A stretch of DNA of 64,000 nt, taken from Beta vulgaris subsp. vulgaris. Taxonomy: Eukaryota > Streptophyta > Magnoliopsida > Caryophyllales > Amaranthaceae. Below, one piece after another: positions 55,245 to 64,000 of the stretch; position 1 is the stretch's first letter; each line of letters opens with the position of its first letter. The notes below the pieces were generated by a model, which was not told the DNA's origin, searched no databases, and saw only the letters and a program-made list of their open reading frames with translations. The DNA lies in assembly GCF_026745355.1 (NCBI RefSeq), contig NC_079206.1:8890031-8954030 (forward strand). Reading direction: 5' to 3'. Both the position numbers and the translations under genes were made by a program.

Positions 55245-56634
55245 TGTTGGAACCCAAGATGACACTCAAGAAGGGGGGGTTGAATTGAGTGGTGAAATCT
55301 AATCGTTTTTCGCAAAAATCCTTTTACGGCTCAGTGCCAGGCTCTGAGCCAAACACTCGAAAATCGCTAATTTACGTTTTGCGAATAATAAACTTAAAAG
55401 ATATTAGATTTGACACAAGATATAACGTGGTTCAATCTCACCTCTGAGATCTACGTCCACAAGAAACAAAAACTCTTTTATTTCTTTGAATCCTAAAATA
55501 TCAAACTCTTGATACAATACGATTCCCCTCACTACTAACCCTAGTAGTGACCCCAACACTTAACTCTAAGTGTTGACACTCTCTATAATGTAAAGTTACA
55601 GAAAAAACGATCCTCAATGATGTGCTTCTTAGTCAAGCAAATAGAGGAAATTACAATCGTGAAATAGTAACTTAAATCTGACTCGCTCAGTGCTATGCTC
55701 AGTGCCGGAGGAAACAGTTTTCAGCTCTTAATATTTTCGGTTTTTGTCTCTGAAAAACGTGAGATTTAAAAGTGAATTCTGATTCCCTTTTATAAGACTT
55801 GTTTAGGACGAAAATCACTTAAAAATATCTTTATCTTTTAATCCTTGATTTAAGGGATAAAACTTTATCTTTTTCTATCTTTATCTTTTAAACTTAAAAA
55901 GATAAGTTTTCCACATTAGATTTTCTTTTCAACTCAAATTCTGTTTTCTTTTATCAAAAAGATATTTTCCAAAATAAAATCTGATTTTATATTTTCTCAA
56001 AACACGTTTTATTCAAATTCAGTTTTAAAACCTTTTTTCAAAACACGTTTTTTCCGAAAATTTCTTTTTCTAAAATTCTTTAAAACTCGTTTTTATCAAA
56101 ATCTGATTTTTGTTAAAATATTTTCAAAAACTCGTTTTTATCAAAATCTTATTTTTATTGAAATCTTTTCAAAAACTCATTTTTATTAAAATCTTTTAGA
56201 AACTCGGTTTTACAAAATCTTTTTCTAAAAACTCGTTTTCCTTAATCCCTTTTTATTTCTGATTTCGAAAATCTATTTCCCTTATTTTGAAAACTAATTT
56301 CCTTTTTATATAGACATATAACATTAACATAATTATTTATTTCCTTAACTCTAAGAAAATAATAATTATACTAATATCATATAATCTATATTACGACACA
56401 TAGCATATCACCAAGTTTGAGCATATTACATTTTAATCTAAAGTTACTATTCTAAGAAATTATAAACTAAAACTTCATTTTTGATTCTTCTTTTCTTCAA
56501 AGTCTTCGTTTATCAATTTCTTTCTTCATGCATCTGTTGCAACTGTTACATACTTTCATGCTACAACATATTATATTAATTTTCATCATCAAAACATAAC
56601 ATGTGCATAAAACATAACATGTACATGCACAACA
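55245..56634 (-). repeat. 5' LTR of the copia element
   Basis: Begins TGTTGGAACCCAAG and ends GTACATGCACAACA on the + strand. It differs from the other LTR mainly by single-base indels and one deletion of about 13 bp near 56048. Confidence 0.95.
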
Positions 56635-56798
56635 GTATCAAAACTAAAAACAAATATTTTAATCACTACCTGTAAAACATCAAAACAATTTCTTATATTG
56701 ACAAGTGATATAAAATTAAGATAACTATGAAACTGTCCCTTAAAAAAAACTATGAAACTGTAATTTCCGTGACATATGCTCGGTCCATGTATGTAATT

Positions 56799-56895
56799 CT
56801 TTTTTATCTATATGAACCACGAAATAAGTACAAAGTATATCGTTCACAAAACCTCAATCTTAATTCTTAACGACTATACCAAGACATCCTTGGTT
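56799..56895 (-). mobile_element. Diverged, truncated SINE (same family as 44716)
   Basis: The minus strand reads CCAAGGATGTCTTGGTATAG, TTAAG..ATTGAGG, then CTTTGTACTT..TTCGTGGTTCATAT and an A-rich tail, matching 44716-44836 with part of the tRNA head lost. CCATGTATGTAATT (56785-56798) and CCACGTATGCAATT (56896-56909) are the aged duplications. Confidence 0.7.
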
Positions 56896-57047
56896 CCACG
56901 TATGCAATTATGGCTTCAAAACAAACAGTAATAAAATCTTTATTTTTTTAATTACTTTCCTAAATCCTTAAGAACGAAACTAATCAATCTTACGTCGAAA
57001 GGAGCAACCTTCAGTGAGCCTAGCTTTACCACCAGTAGGTTGACAAA

Positions 57048-57316
57048 CAGAGGGGTAGATGAGGGTGTGCAAAGAGCCCTACAGCACAGGGCCTCAAAAT
57101 TATAAGGGCCTCAAAATATAATTATTATAATAATTTTAGTTCATATTAAAGCAAATCACCATTATTTTTCACTCTTAATAAGAAAAATTTAACGATTTAT
57201 CATTAATATTTGAACTTTCACCTTTAACTTTCGAACTATTTCGTCTTTAATTTATTAATATTGGAGCCCAATTTTCATTTTAGAACTGGGGCCTCAAAGT
57301 TTTCAAGACGGCCCTG
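57048..57316. mobile_element. hAT-like MITE
   Basis: An exact 8-bp duplication, TTGACAAA, lies at 57040-57047 and 57317-57324. It starts CAGAGGGGTAG and ends GACGGCCCTG, a loosely inverted hAT-type pair, with GGGCCTCAAA blocks inside both ends. Confidence 0.8.
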
Positions 57317-57324
57317 TTGACAAA

Positions 57325-57719
57325 TAACAGTTTGACAACTAGGGCACATGATGACAGTCTGAGAATGGCTAAAGACTGTTATGATGGTGTAGCAAACCGA
57401 ACACTTGACATCCATGAAAAAAGAGTTTGGAGTTGGTACTTGGTACCAGCCTTTTCAACTTATGCTTCCTCTTCTCAACTTCTGGCGGTGGATTCAACAA
57501 ATCAATATCATTCTGTAACACCATCTTTCTTATTTTAACTTGTATATCAATCTTAATCTTAAGTTTATGATATTCAGAAAGCAGTAGCAACTAGCAAGTT
57601 TAGGTATTTTTTTATAACAGGGTTGAAACGACTAGGTTTGTTATATAGGAGTATAAATTAGGTTTACCGTTTACGTAGGGTTTTGAATGAAGTTAAAATT
57701 TCGCTTAGTTTAGGACTTA
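57325..57719. other. Intergenic, nothing recognised
   Basis: Two overlapping 73-aa frames on opposite strands have no recognisable domain. Confidence 0.5.
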
Positions 57720-58223
57720 CTAGCCTTCATATGCACGCGATGCGTGCGTTAATTTCAAAATTTGTTATTCTATTAGATACTTCATTCGTACTTTATTTAT
57801 GATTAAACTTAAATGTGAAAAATTCAACAGTTATATGAATTTAGATATATTACTTCGCTAATGTAAAAAAATAAAAAGGTTGTGAGTGATTGTTAACATT
57901 AATTTTTTGTGAATGAATATTGAACAGAAAGAACAAACATAATGAGGTGGCTTAACTGAATTAAAGAGTATCAAAGGTAGTGAATGTTCAGATTTTTCAT
58001 GTGCACGTTATGTATGCCATTTTTTTTATAAGGTATAAATTTTTGATTGAAGTATTTGATGCATATACCATTTAAAACTTATTTTAAATGGCAAGTTAGA
58101 ATGAGAATTTTTAAATGATTTGCTTTTGTAATTTTTTTCATTCCATTAATTAGATCATTAAGGGTATTTTAGTCACTACAAAAGAGGACACCACACCTCC
58201 TCCCTTGGCTTATATAATAAAGA
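57720..58223 (-). mobile_element. Non-autonomous Helitron (GCACGC hairpin family, copy 2)
   Basis: Read on the minus strand it starts TCTTTATTATATAAGCC after A and ends with hairpin GCACGCATCGCGTGC, spacer ATATGAAGG and CTAG before T. It is related to 8299-8638 and 38935-39325 at both ends, with a longer interior. Confidence 0.75.
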
Positions 58224-58274
58224 TAAGTTATAACTCAATTGGCATCCTGGACTCCTAGTTAGTATCGGATTTAT

Positions 58275-58500
58275 TTATTTATTTAATTTTTTTTTTGATT
58301 AGGAAATTAAGTCAGCCCAAGGGCTAACCCCTACCAAGGCTACTAGCTTTGCAGGAACTACCAGCACATTGGCTGGTAAAGCATGCAAAGCATGCTAAGG
58401 AAATACCCCAACATAATGCTGGGGGTAAGGATCGAACCCCTGACCTCAAGGATCAGAGGGGAGTGCTCTACCACATGAGCTAGCTCCTCAAACTATCGGA
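58275..58500 (-). mobile_element. tRNA-derived SINE with intact promoter boxes
   Basis: A perfect 16-bp duplication, TTAGTATCGGATTTAT, lies at 58259-58274 and 58501-58516. On the minus strand the head carries an A box (TAGCTCATGTGGTAGAGC) and a B box (GGTTCGATCC) at tRNA spacing, followed by an unrelated body with hairpin-forming repeats (AGCATGCTTTGCATGCT) and an A-rich tail. Confidence 0.92.
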
Positions 58501-58824
58501 TTAGTATCGGATTTATAAAAGCATGTATAATGGTATATGACTCTTTAATTAGCTTTTCGGTCTCTCTAATCTATTTTCTCTCTTCAAACTATTTTCAAGA
58601 ATTATATCTAAAAACATTCAACAACAATAATTTTTTTTTAAAGAGCTCTTCATTCACCTTTTCATTGTTTGGTGGTCCCCATAATATCAATAAATAAACT
58701 TCATTTCATATTAGTATCAAAGTTATATAAATTAAGTTTTTTATGTAAATTAAATATAATTATTACAAAAAATTAACTTTTTCATAATTTATGTTATGTG
58801 GAATTTTTTTTTTTAAAAATATTA

Positions 58825-59160
58825 CTCCTCGTCCCAAAATATAGTTCTCATTTCCCTTTTTTCACGATAATTTATACAAGTAGAATATGAGAGGATAGTA
58901 AAGTTTTTTGTTTATTTAAATAAATGTTGTATGGAAAAAATTGATTTTAGGAGAGAGAATGAAGAATAATTGGTGAAAGAGCATTAATTGTAACATTTTG
59001 GTTGAATAAACAAAAAAACAAAATTCAAGAAACAAATAAATGATGGGACACGATTTTTCTAGACAAATTACGGAAAAATGTGGAACTAAATATGAAAATG
59101 GGAACTATATTTTGGGACGCCTAAAATGGAAATGGGAACTATATTTTGGGACGGAGGAAG
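58825..59160. mobile_element. Stowaway-like MITE with a duplicated right end
   Basis: TA duplication (58823-58824 and 59161-59162). The termini CTCCTCGTCCCAAAATATAG and the inverted CTATATTTTGGGACGGAGGAAG-type end pair. The sequence GGGAACTATATTTTGGGACG occurs twice in tandem at the right end. Confidence 0.88.
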
Positions 59161-59162
59161 TA

Positions 59163-59647
59163 ATTTTGACTGCTAATAACATTTAATTTCATAAATTAAA
59201 AAAAAAGTAAATTTTGTGCATAAAATATATCCAATATTAGGCTCATTTTATAGATAAAGAAAAATTATAGTTGTTGGGATAATAATTATTACCATTTTTT
59301 ATTTTATTTTTTAAAAAATATCATTAAATGGTTGCAAGAAAAAAAACTTTAATTGCAATAGTATGTGTCTATGTGAGCCCCAAACATCGGAAAGCCATCT
59401 CTCTTTCAACCCAAATAGTATCTTTCCCAAGAGCCACTTTACAAAGTGTGTCCGTGGGGAGACATCCAAGATACACATCCAAGAGCCTCATTGTTGGGTA
59501 AAAGGTGCCTCTGAGAGTGAGTTGGAGAACTAGTTAGAGAACCCCATTATACATGCTCTAATGTAGTCCGATGGACCGATTTCTACTAAACTATAGTAAG
59601 TTTCCATTATTCCGTTCTTACTTCTTACATGATTAACAATTTGATTA
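59163..59647. other. Intergenic, nothing recognised
   Basis: AT-rich, no supported feature. Confidence 0.45.
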
Positions 59648-59726
59648 CTTCCTCCGTTTTTTTTACTTGCAACACTTTTCTACAAAGAAAAATTAAAAAA
59701 ACTCAAATGGACCCGGTACACACTAA

Positions 59727-59960
59727 GGACCTGTTCTCCCCAACTTATTTTCATTTTAGTTCAGTTCAGTTCAATTCAATTCAGTTCAGTTCAATTCAGT
59801 TCAGTTCACTTCAGTTCACTTCAGATCAGTTCAGTTCAGCTCTTGACAATACTTTTACTCTCACATATTACTATTCATTTCAGTTCAGTTCATTTCAGTT
59901 CAATTCAGTTTAGTTCAGTTCAGTTCAGCTCAGCTGTTTTATGCCGAGGAGAACAAGCCC
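59727..59960. mobile_element. Tourist-like MITE of TTCAGTTCAG repeats
   Basis: TAA on both sides (59724-59726 and 59961-59963). The termini GGACCTGTTCTCCCCAACTT and the inverted GAGGAGAACAAGCCC pair. The body is almost wholly imperfect CAGTTCAGTT pentamer/decamer repeats. It sits next to a Stowaway-like left end at about 59648. Confidence 0.8.
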
Positions 59961-60164
59961 TAACTTAGTGTACATCGGGTCGGTATAAGATATTAATTAA
60001 CTTCATATAGTGAACTTATATACAATATAGTATATTTTATTAACGAAAAACATAATGTGAAATTATATGCAATATAATAGAGGAATTAATTAAAATGTTT
60101 TAACATACAGGAAGATCTAAGTTGCGTTGTATATATCATGACACGTGTTCTAACATATGGAATG

Positions 60165-60480
60165 ATTTAGTTTCTCCATGATATAACGAGTGTCTTAATG
60201 ATATAGTGAGTTTCTGCTTGATATAGTGTGTGTTTGAATGATATAGTGAGTTTCTGCATGATATAGTGTGTTTCTGAATGACATAGTGAGTTTATGTATG
60301 ATATAGTGTGTGTCTGAATGATATAGTGAATTTCTGTATGATATAGTGTGTGTGTTTGAATGATATAGTAAGTGTGTCTGAATAATATAATGAGTTTCTG
60401 CATGATATATTGAGGGTCTGAATGATATAGTGGATTTCTGTATAACATAGTGGATTTTCGCATAATATAGTGGATTGTTC
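60165..60480. repeat. Minisatellite, about 20-bp ATGATATAGTGAGTTTCTGA units
   Basis: About 15 imperfect tandem units occur, alternating GTGAGTTTCTGC and GTGTGTGTCTGA forms (higher-order period about 40 bp). The minus strand is open in three frames because of the repeat; this is not coding evidence. Confidence 0.9.
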
Positions 60481-60817
60481 AGTAATGATATGTTGTTTTG
60501 CCTGGTGCACACTAATGTTAACGTAAACCAAGTCCACACAAGTCAGATTGAAGGAAAATAATTAATTACTTGTAACACTTTCTACTTTTATTTGTTCCTT
60601 ATTCTGTATTTTTTCTCAATTATAAACCTTATTTTTTTTTCTCTCTACCTCTCTCCTACCCAAATCTTGGATTAGAGTTGATGAAAAAATTGTTATAAGA
60701 AAAAAAAAAGGAAAAAGGGAGGAAGTTAAAAAAAAAAAAAACCAAAGTACTGTATAACCTTTTGTATTCAACTGAGACCAGAGAGTATTCTTAAGCAATT
60801 AGTAGATTATGGACCAA

Positions 60818-61776
60818 GGTGTAGGATGAGCATCCTACACCAGCTCCAAAACGCAAGGCAATAAGAATGAAACACACCATTCAATATGCAAAAAAGTAAT
60901 TGATTTGACAGCTAATGTACATTCCCATTACATCCAGTGTACATGTCAAAAATACAAAAAGTAACTGATTTGACATTTACTGTTCACCATTTAATAACTG
61001 ATTTGATGTCCCCCCATATACTGTTCACCACTTCCCTCTTTTCCACACTCAACCTCCTTGTACATTCTTGGCTTCGTGGTTGTTCATTAACAAAATCAAA
61101 ATGTACAATGACAACCCCCAGCTGAAAGTAACCCAATTCCTGAAACTGATGTCAAGTGAGTAGTTTGCAATCTTTGTACACTGGGTGTGTTGATGTTTGT
61201 TTACTAATGAAATTCAATATGTACAATTACAGTCTCATACCGAAATTCACCAATTCTCTCTTTTCCACACTCAACCTCCTTGTACATCCTTGGCTTCATG
61301 GTTGTTCATTAATAAAATCAAAATGTACAATGACAACCCCCAGCTGAAAGTAACCCAATTCATGAAGTTGATGTCAAGTGAGTAATTTGCAATCTTTGTA
61401 CACTGGGTGTGTTGATGTTTGTTCAGTAATGAAATTCAATATGTACAATTACAGTCCCATACCGAAATATGTCAAGTGAGTAATTTCCATTCTTTGTACA
61501 CTGGTGTGCTTGATGTTTGTTCACTAATGAAATTCAATATGTACAATTACAATCTCATACCGAAATTCAATAAAATCACAATGTACATTGATGGTCATTG
61601 CTTTGATCACTGAAAATCCCTAAATGTACACTCGTAGATTATTGTACACCAAACCATATGCATTTGTACATTAAAAAAAATGTTTCACGTGATGAGAGAG
61701 AAAGAGCTGACCCACTTTCAAAAATATTGCCAAAAGTCAGCCACATGGGCAAGGTGTAGGATGCTCATCCTACACC
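60818..61776. mobile_element. Palindrome-ended element with internal 230-bp tandem repeats
   Basis: The left end (60818-60841) GGTGTAGGATG-AG-CATCCTACACC and right end (61753-61776) are exact reverse complements of each other, and each is itself palindromic. Between them a unit of about 225-230 bp is repeated: about 61020-61250, 61250-61470 and a partial copy to 61570, each holding CTCTTTTCCACACTCAACC and GTACACTGGGTGTGTTGATG. It has no transposase and its class is not clear. It ends about 330 bp before the PUX10-like ATG. Confidence 0.6.
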
Positions 61777-62109
61777 TCGGTGCAGGATCTAATTTGCGAT
61801 TCTCAAGAGTGGCTAAGAAATCTAGAAAACTGTGCCAAGCCAACTACTCCATTTTCAGGACTTTTATTCACACAGAAGAATTGAATGGCATTTCTGTAAT
61901 TTGGACCCATCCATTTCCAATATTTCAGGTACCCCTTATTCTTCAAACTGTTGTGTCCATTTATCCTTTCCTTTCCACCATGTTTGATTGTTTCTCCATC
62001 ACCAATTCTCCATAAAACCTCTCTCAAACCAAAAACTCCATTAACAAATTAATTGCAGTTATAGAAGAGAGAAAATCTCCACTGAAAATACTTGAATAGA
62101 AAAAAAAAA
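61777..62109 (+). promoter_or_regulatory. Presumed promoter/leader of the PUX10-like gene
   Basis: About 330 bp between the repeat element and the ATG. It holds CT-rich blocks (about 61960-62035) typical of plant leaders and an A-rich run right before the ATG. No clear TATA box is seen, and the transcription start is not determinable. Confidence 0.35.
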
Positions 62110-62898
62110 ATGGTGGATGCGAGCGATAAATTGACGTATTTTCAAGCAATAACTGGTTTAGAAGACACAGATTTATGCACAGAGATTCTAGCAGCGCACA
62201 ATTGGGATCTAGAACTCGCAATCGCAGCTTTTACAGGAGATCACAACACTACTTCCGAACAACCTCCCGATGTCGGTAGCAGTGGTCAATCACTTCCTAC
62301 TTCATCGTCAAACGACGACGTTTTAAGGTCCGATTCAAACCCTGGAAACCCTAGTTTAGTTTGGAAGGTTATTACTCTCCCAATTTCTGTTGTTTCTGGA
62401 AGTCTAGGGTTGATTTCCGGCGCTGTTGGGCTTGGAATATGGGCCGCAGGTGGAGTTTTATCTTATTCTCTTGGGATGTTGGGCCTGGGGGCCCGTCGTG
62501 GGTTGGATTCATCAGGTAGCCCATTGATTCCAGTGTCGAGTTCAGCTGCTGAGGCTATGGAGTTTGTTGCTACGTTGGAGAGAGAGTATGGATTGTCTAT
62601 GAGAGTGAATTTTGTTTCTGAAGGGTTTATGGATGCGCTTCAACGGTCGAGGCATGCGTATAAGTTGTTGTTTGTTTATTTGCATTCACCGGATCATCCT
62701 GATACGCCACTGTTTGTGGAGAGAACGTTGGGGAATGAAGTGTTTTCGGCGTTTGTTAATGAGAATTTTGTGGCGTGGGGTGGGAGTATTCGAGCTAGTG
62801 AGGGATTTAAGATGAGTAATAGCTTGAAGGCGTCGAGGTTTCCGTTTTGTGCTGTGGTTATGGCTGCTACTAATCAACGGATTGCTTTGCTTCAGCAG
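62110..62898 (+). CDS. PUX10/FAF2-like UBX-family protein, first exon (partial)
   Basis: Exon 1 encodes 263 codons and ends CAG|GTAGGA at 62898. The gene continues past the window, since no second exon was found by 64000. Residues about 10-42 form a UBA-like ubiquitin-binding domain (FQAITGLEDTDLCTEILAAH). Residues 87-126 are a long hydrophobic hairpin (VITLPISVVSGSLGLISGAV). Residues about 150-263 are the start of a UAS thioredoxin-like domain (LLFVYLHSPDHPDTPLF, NFVAWGGSI). The C-terminal UBX domain expected to bind CDC48 lies outside. In Arabidopsis PUX10 inserts in lipid-droplet membranes through its hydrophobic segment and recruits CDC48 for degradation of ubiquitinated oleosins; animal FAF2 (UBXD8) is analogous in the ER/lipid droplets. 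The same role is inferred here. Confidence 0.93.
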
Positions 62899-64000
62899 GT
62901 AGGACTTAGGAGTAGGACTGCTGTTTTCTTGATATACTTCATTTGATTGATTGATTGATTGATTTCGCCGTTGTTTTTTAAGTTGCTTTTGAACTGTGTG
63001 ATGATAGATAAGAATTTATGATTTGGTTTGTTGTAAATTGGTTGTACATGAGAGGTTTAGTTTGGGTTTTGGGGGAAAACATGAAATGGATAATGTGATT
63101 ATGAATTTATATTGTAGTCACCTTGTCAGGCTTGCTTCAGGATAGTTATGAGAAGTGATTATAGTTGTAGATTTAAACTGGTTTTTCCTTGTGCTAATTG
63201 AAGTTTTAACCTTTTTTTTTGAAAAATTATATTTAATAAGAAAACCTTTGCGCGTTTTTCTTAAAATAAGTCAACTTTTCGATTAACTGAATAAGTTAAC
63301 CTAATATCTACTTTTGCTATAAAAGAGTTAAATCACAATGTCATCTTATTAAAATGTGACACGTATCATAATTTCAACGTCATTAACTCGTTTACAGTAG
63401 AAGTAGATACAAGGTTAACTTATTCTAACGTAATCAAATGATTGACTTATTTTGAGAAGATCAAGCAAAGGTTGACTTATTAAAAACAATTTTTCCATTT
63501 TTTTTTGTACAGCACGACTGTCTATGGGCTGCTTTCGGCTCCTTTTCTTTTGGTTTTAGTTTGTGGAATTAATTTCAGTTCCATGATGCACTGTTTGATA
63601 GCTTTGTTTGTGAGAATTGCTGACATTGCCAGTATTATTAGGCTATCAGCAAGGTCGAAGGGGTTAGCTTTAGTGACCATCTGCTTGAGCTATGATGTCC
63701 ATATTTTTGAATGTTTTTGGAGTGTGGTTTGGCATGCAGTTAGGTTGAAAATTTATAGATGATGTTTAGGTTGTTTGTTGACGACTAAATGAAAGTGGAG
63801 TATGTTTGGACATTGGCAAGAACTACACATGAGACATTGTCATTAAACTAGTAAATGGAGGCTGTCATTGATGCATCAGTATGAGGAGGAGAGAGCATTG
63901 AGAAACTAGTGACGGGACTTCACTGATGCTGACTAGGCTAGTCACTGACTGCTAAATGAAAGTGGAGGCTGGTTTGATATTGTTGTCTGGGTGAAAAGGA
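62899..64000 (+). other. Intron 1 of the PUX10-like gene (at least 1.1 kb)
   Basis: Starts GTAGGACTTAGG. It contains a (TTGA)n tract at about 62943-62962 and a Mutator-like MITE. The 85-aa frame at 63505-63762 has no known domain and no match to the expected UAS continuation, so it is treated as intronic. Confidence 0.6.
63221..63496. mobile_element. Mutator-like MITE in the PUX10-like intron
   Basis: The arms are inverted (GAAAAATTATATTTAATAAG on the left, the matching CTTATTAAAAACAATTTTTCC on the right, plus TAAGTCAACTTTT / AAGGTTGACTTA). A nine-T run flanks each side (63212-63220 and about 63498-63506). The termini resemble those of 23216-23510. Confidence 0.75.

Larger units (their letters stand above)
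50102..56634 (-). mobile_element. Non-autonomous Ty1/copia LTR retrotransposon, SIRE/Maximus-like, complete with LTRs
   Basis: The 5-bp duplication GTATC flanks it (50097-50101 and 56635-56639). LTRs are 50102-51495 and 55245-56634, with TGTTG...CAACA ends, nearly identical apart from small indels. The minus-strand orientation is set by the primer-binding site and polypurine tract. The 3.75-kb interior holds a broken gag, the start of the protease region and a 3' segment with extra AAAGGGGGAAG-type purine tracts. Integrase, reverse transcriptase and RNase H are absent. Long LTRs, the tRNA-Met primer, multiple purine tracts and gag with zinc knuckles fit the SIRE/Maximus lineage. It would need proteins supplied by a relative to move. 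Confidence 0.9.

Noticed and set aside
58400..58495. Functional tRNA gene on the minus strand
   Set aside because: Promoter boxes are present, but the acceptor stem does not pair and the segment is embedded in a SINE with target duplications.
60167..60539. Minus-strand Tyr/His-rich frames of 81-114 aa
   Set aside because: Three overlapping frames all open through a 20-bp repeat; no coding signature.
62092..62112. Earlier ATG at 62092 for the PUX10-like protein
   Set aside because: It adds only MNRKKK before the family-typical start; the ATG at 62110 begins MVDASDKLTYFQ, which matches the usual N-terminus, though the upstream ATG is in frame and could be used.
63505..63762. Second exon of the PUX10-like gene
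   Set aside because: The translated sequence does not continue the UAS domain, and no acceptor in the right phase gives one.
1..64000. CRISPR arrays, bacterial operons, rRNA genes
   Set aside because: No regular spacer-repeat arrays or rRNA signatures; all repeats are explained as plant transposons or minisatellites.

Overview
This is plant nuclear DNA. The evidence is AT-rich sequence, GT-AG introns, plant-specific gene families, and a dense layer of plant transposons (SIRE-like Ty1/copia, L1-type LINEs, tRNA-derived SINEs, Helitrons, hAT, Mutator-like, CACTA, Tourist-like and Stowaway-like MITEs). The gene structures point to a eudicot. The GTTCAG-rich and GATCAGATCAG-rich MITEs suggest Caryophyllales (spinach/beet relatives), but that is only an impression.

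Three protein-coding genes can be read with confidence, all on the + strand. (1) 18843-22289 is a 10-exon atypical bHLH transcription factor of the LONESOME HIGHWAY (LHW) clade, 689 aa. (2) 33780-38142 is a 5-exon HIT-type zinc-finger protein resembling ZNHIT2, 404 aa. (3) 62110 to the window edge is the first exon of a PUX10/FAF2-like UBA-UAS protein, a lipid-droplet/ER CDC48 adaptor. A fourth candidate, 44325-44624, encodes a 99-aa protein with a signal peptide, a Gly-rich spacer and a membrane segment. I see no functional link between these genes.

Layout: 1-18 kb is almost wholly transposon debris: LINE fragments, a CACTA element beside a (TTA)n tract, hAT and Tourist-like MITEs, a Mutator-like element with long inverted repeats, and a Helitron. 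18-23 kb holds the bHLH gene. 23-32.5 kb carries MITEs, two opposed Helitrons and a poly(A)-tailed retroposon with a 16-bp target duplication. 32.7-38.7 kb is the ZNHIT2-like gene, with a hAT remnant just upstream of its ATG and a MITE 3' of its stop. 38.9-43 kb is a Helitron-rich degenerate tandem array. 44-46.5 kb has the small-protein gene, a SINE, and a LINE remnant split by a MITE. 47.7-49.5 kb is a long-TIR Mutator-like element that contains a recognisable piece of an alternative oxidase gene (Pack-MULE). 50.1-56.6 kb is a complete but non-autonomous LTR retrotransposon (minus strand) with two near-identical 1.4-kb LTRs. 56.7-62 kb holds SINEs, MITEs, minisatellites and a palindrome-ended element. 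The PUX10-like gene begins at the right edge.

The most noteworthy items are the Pack-MULE with an alternative oxidase fragment, a Helitron family with a GCACGC-GAT-GCGTGC terminal hairpin, paired opposed Helitrons that both carry a tRNA/SINE-like head, the gag-only SIRE-type retrotransposon, and the unclassified GC-rich retroposon at 30.2-31.6 kb.
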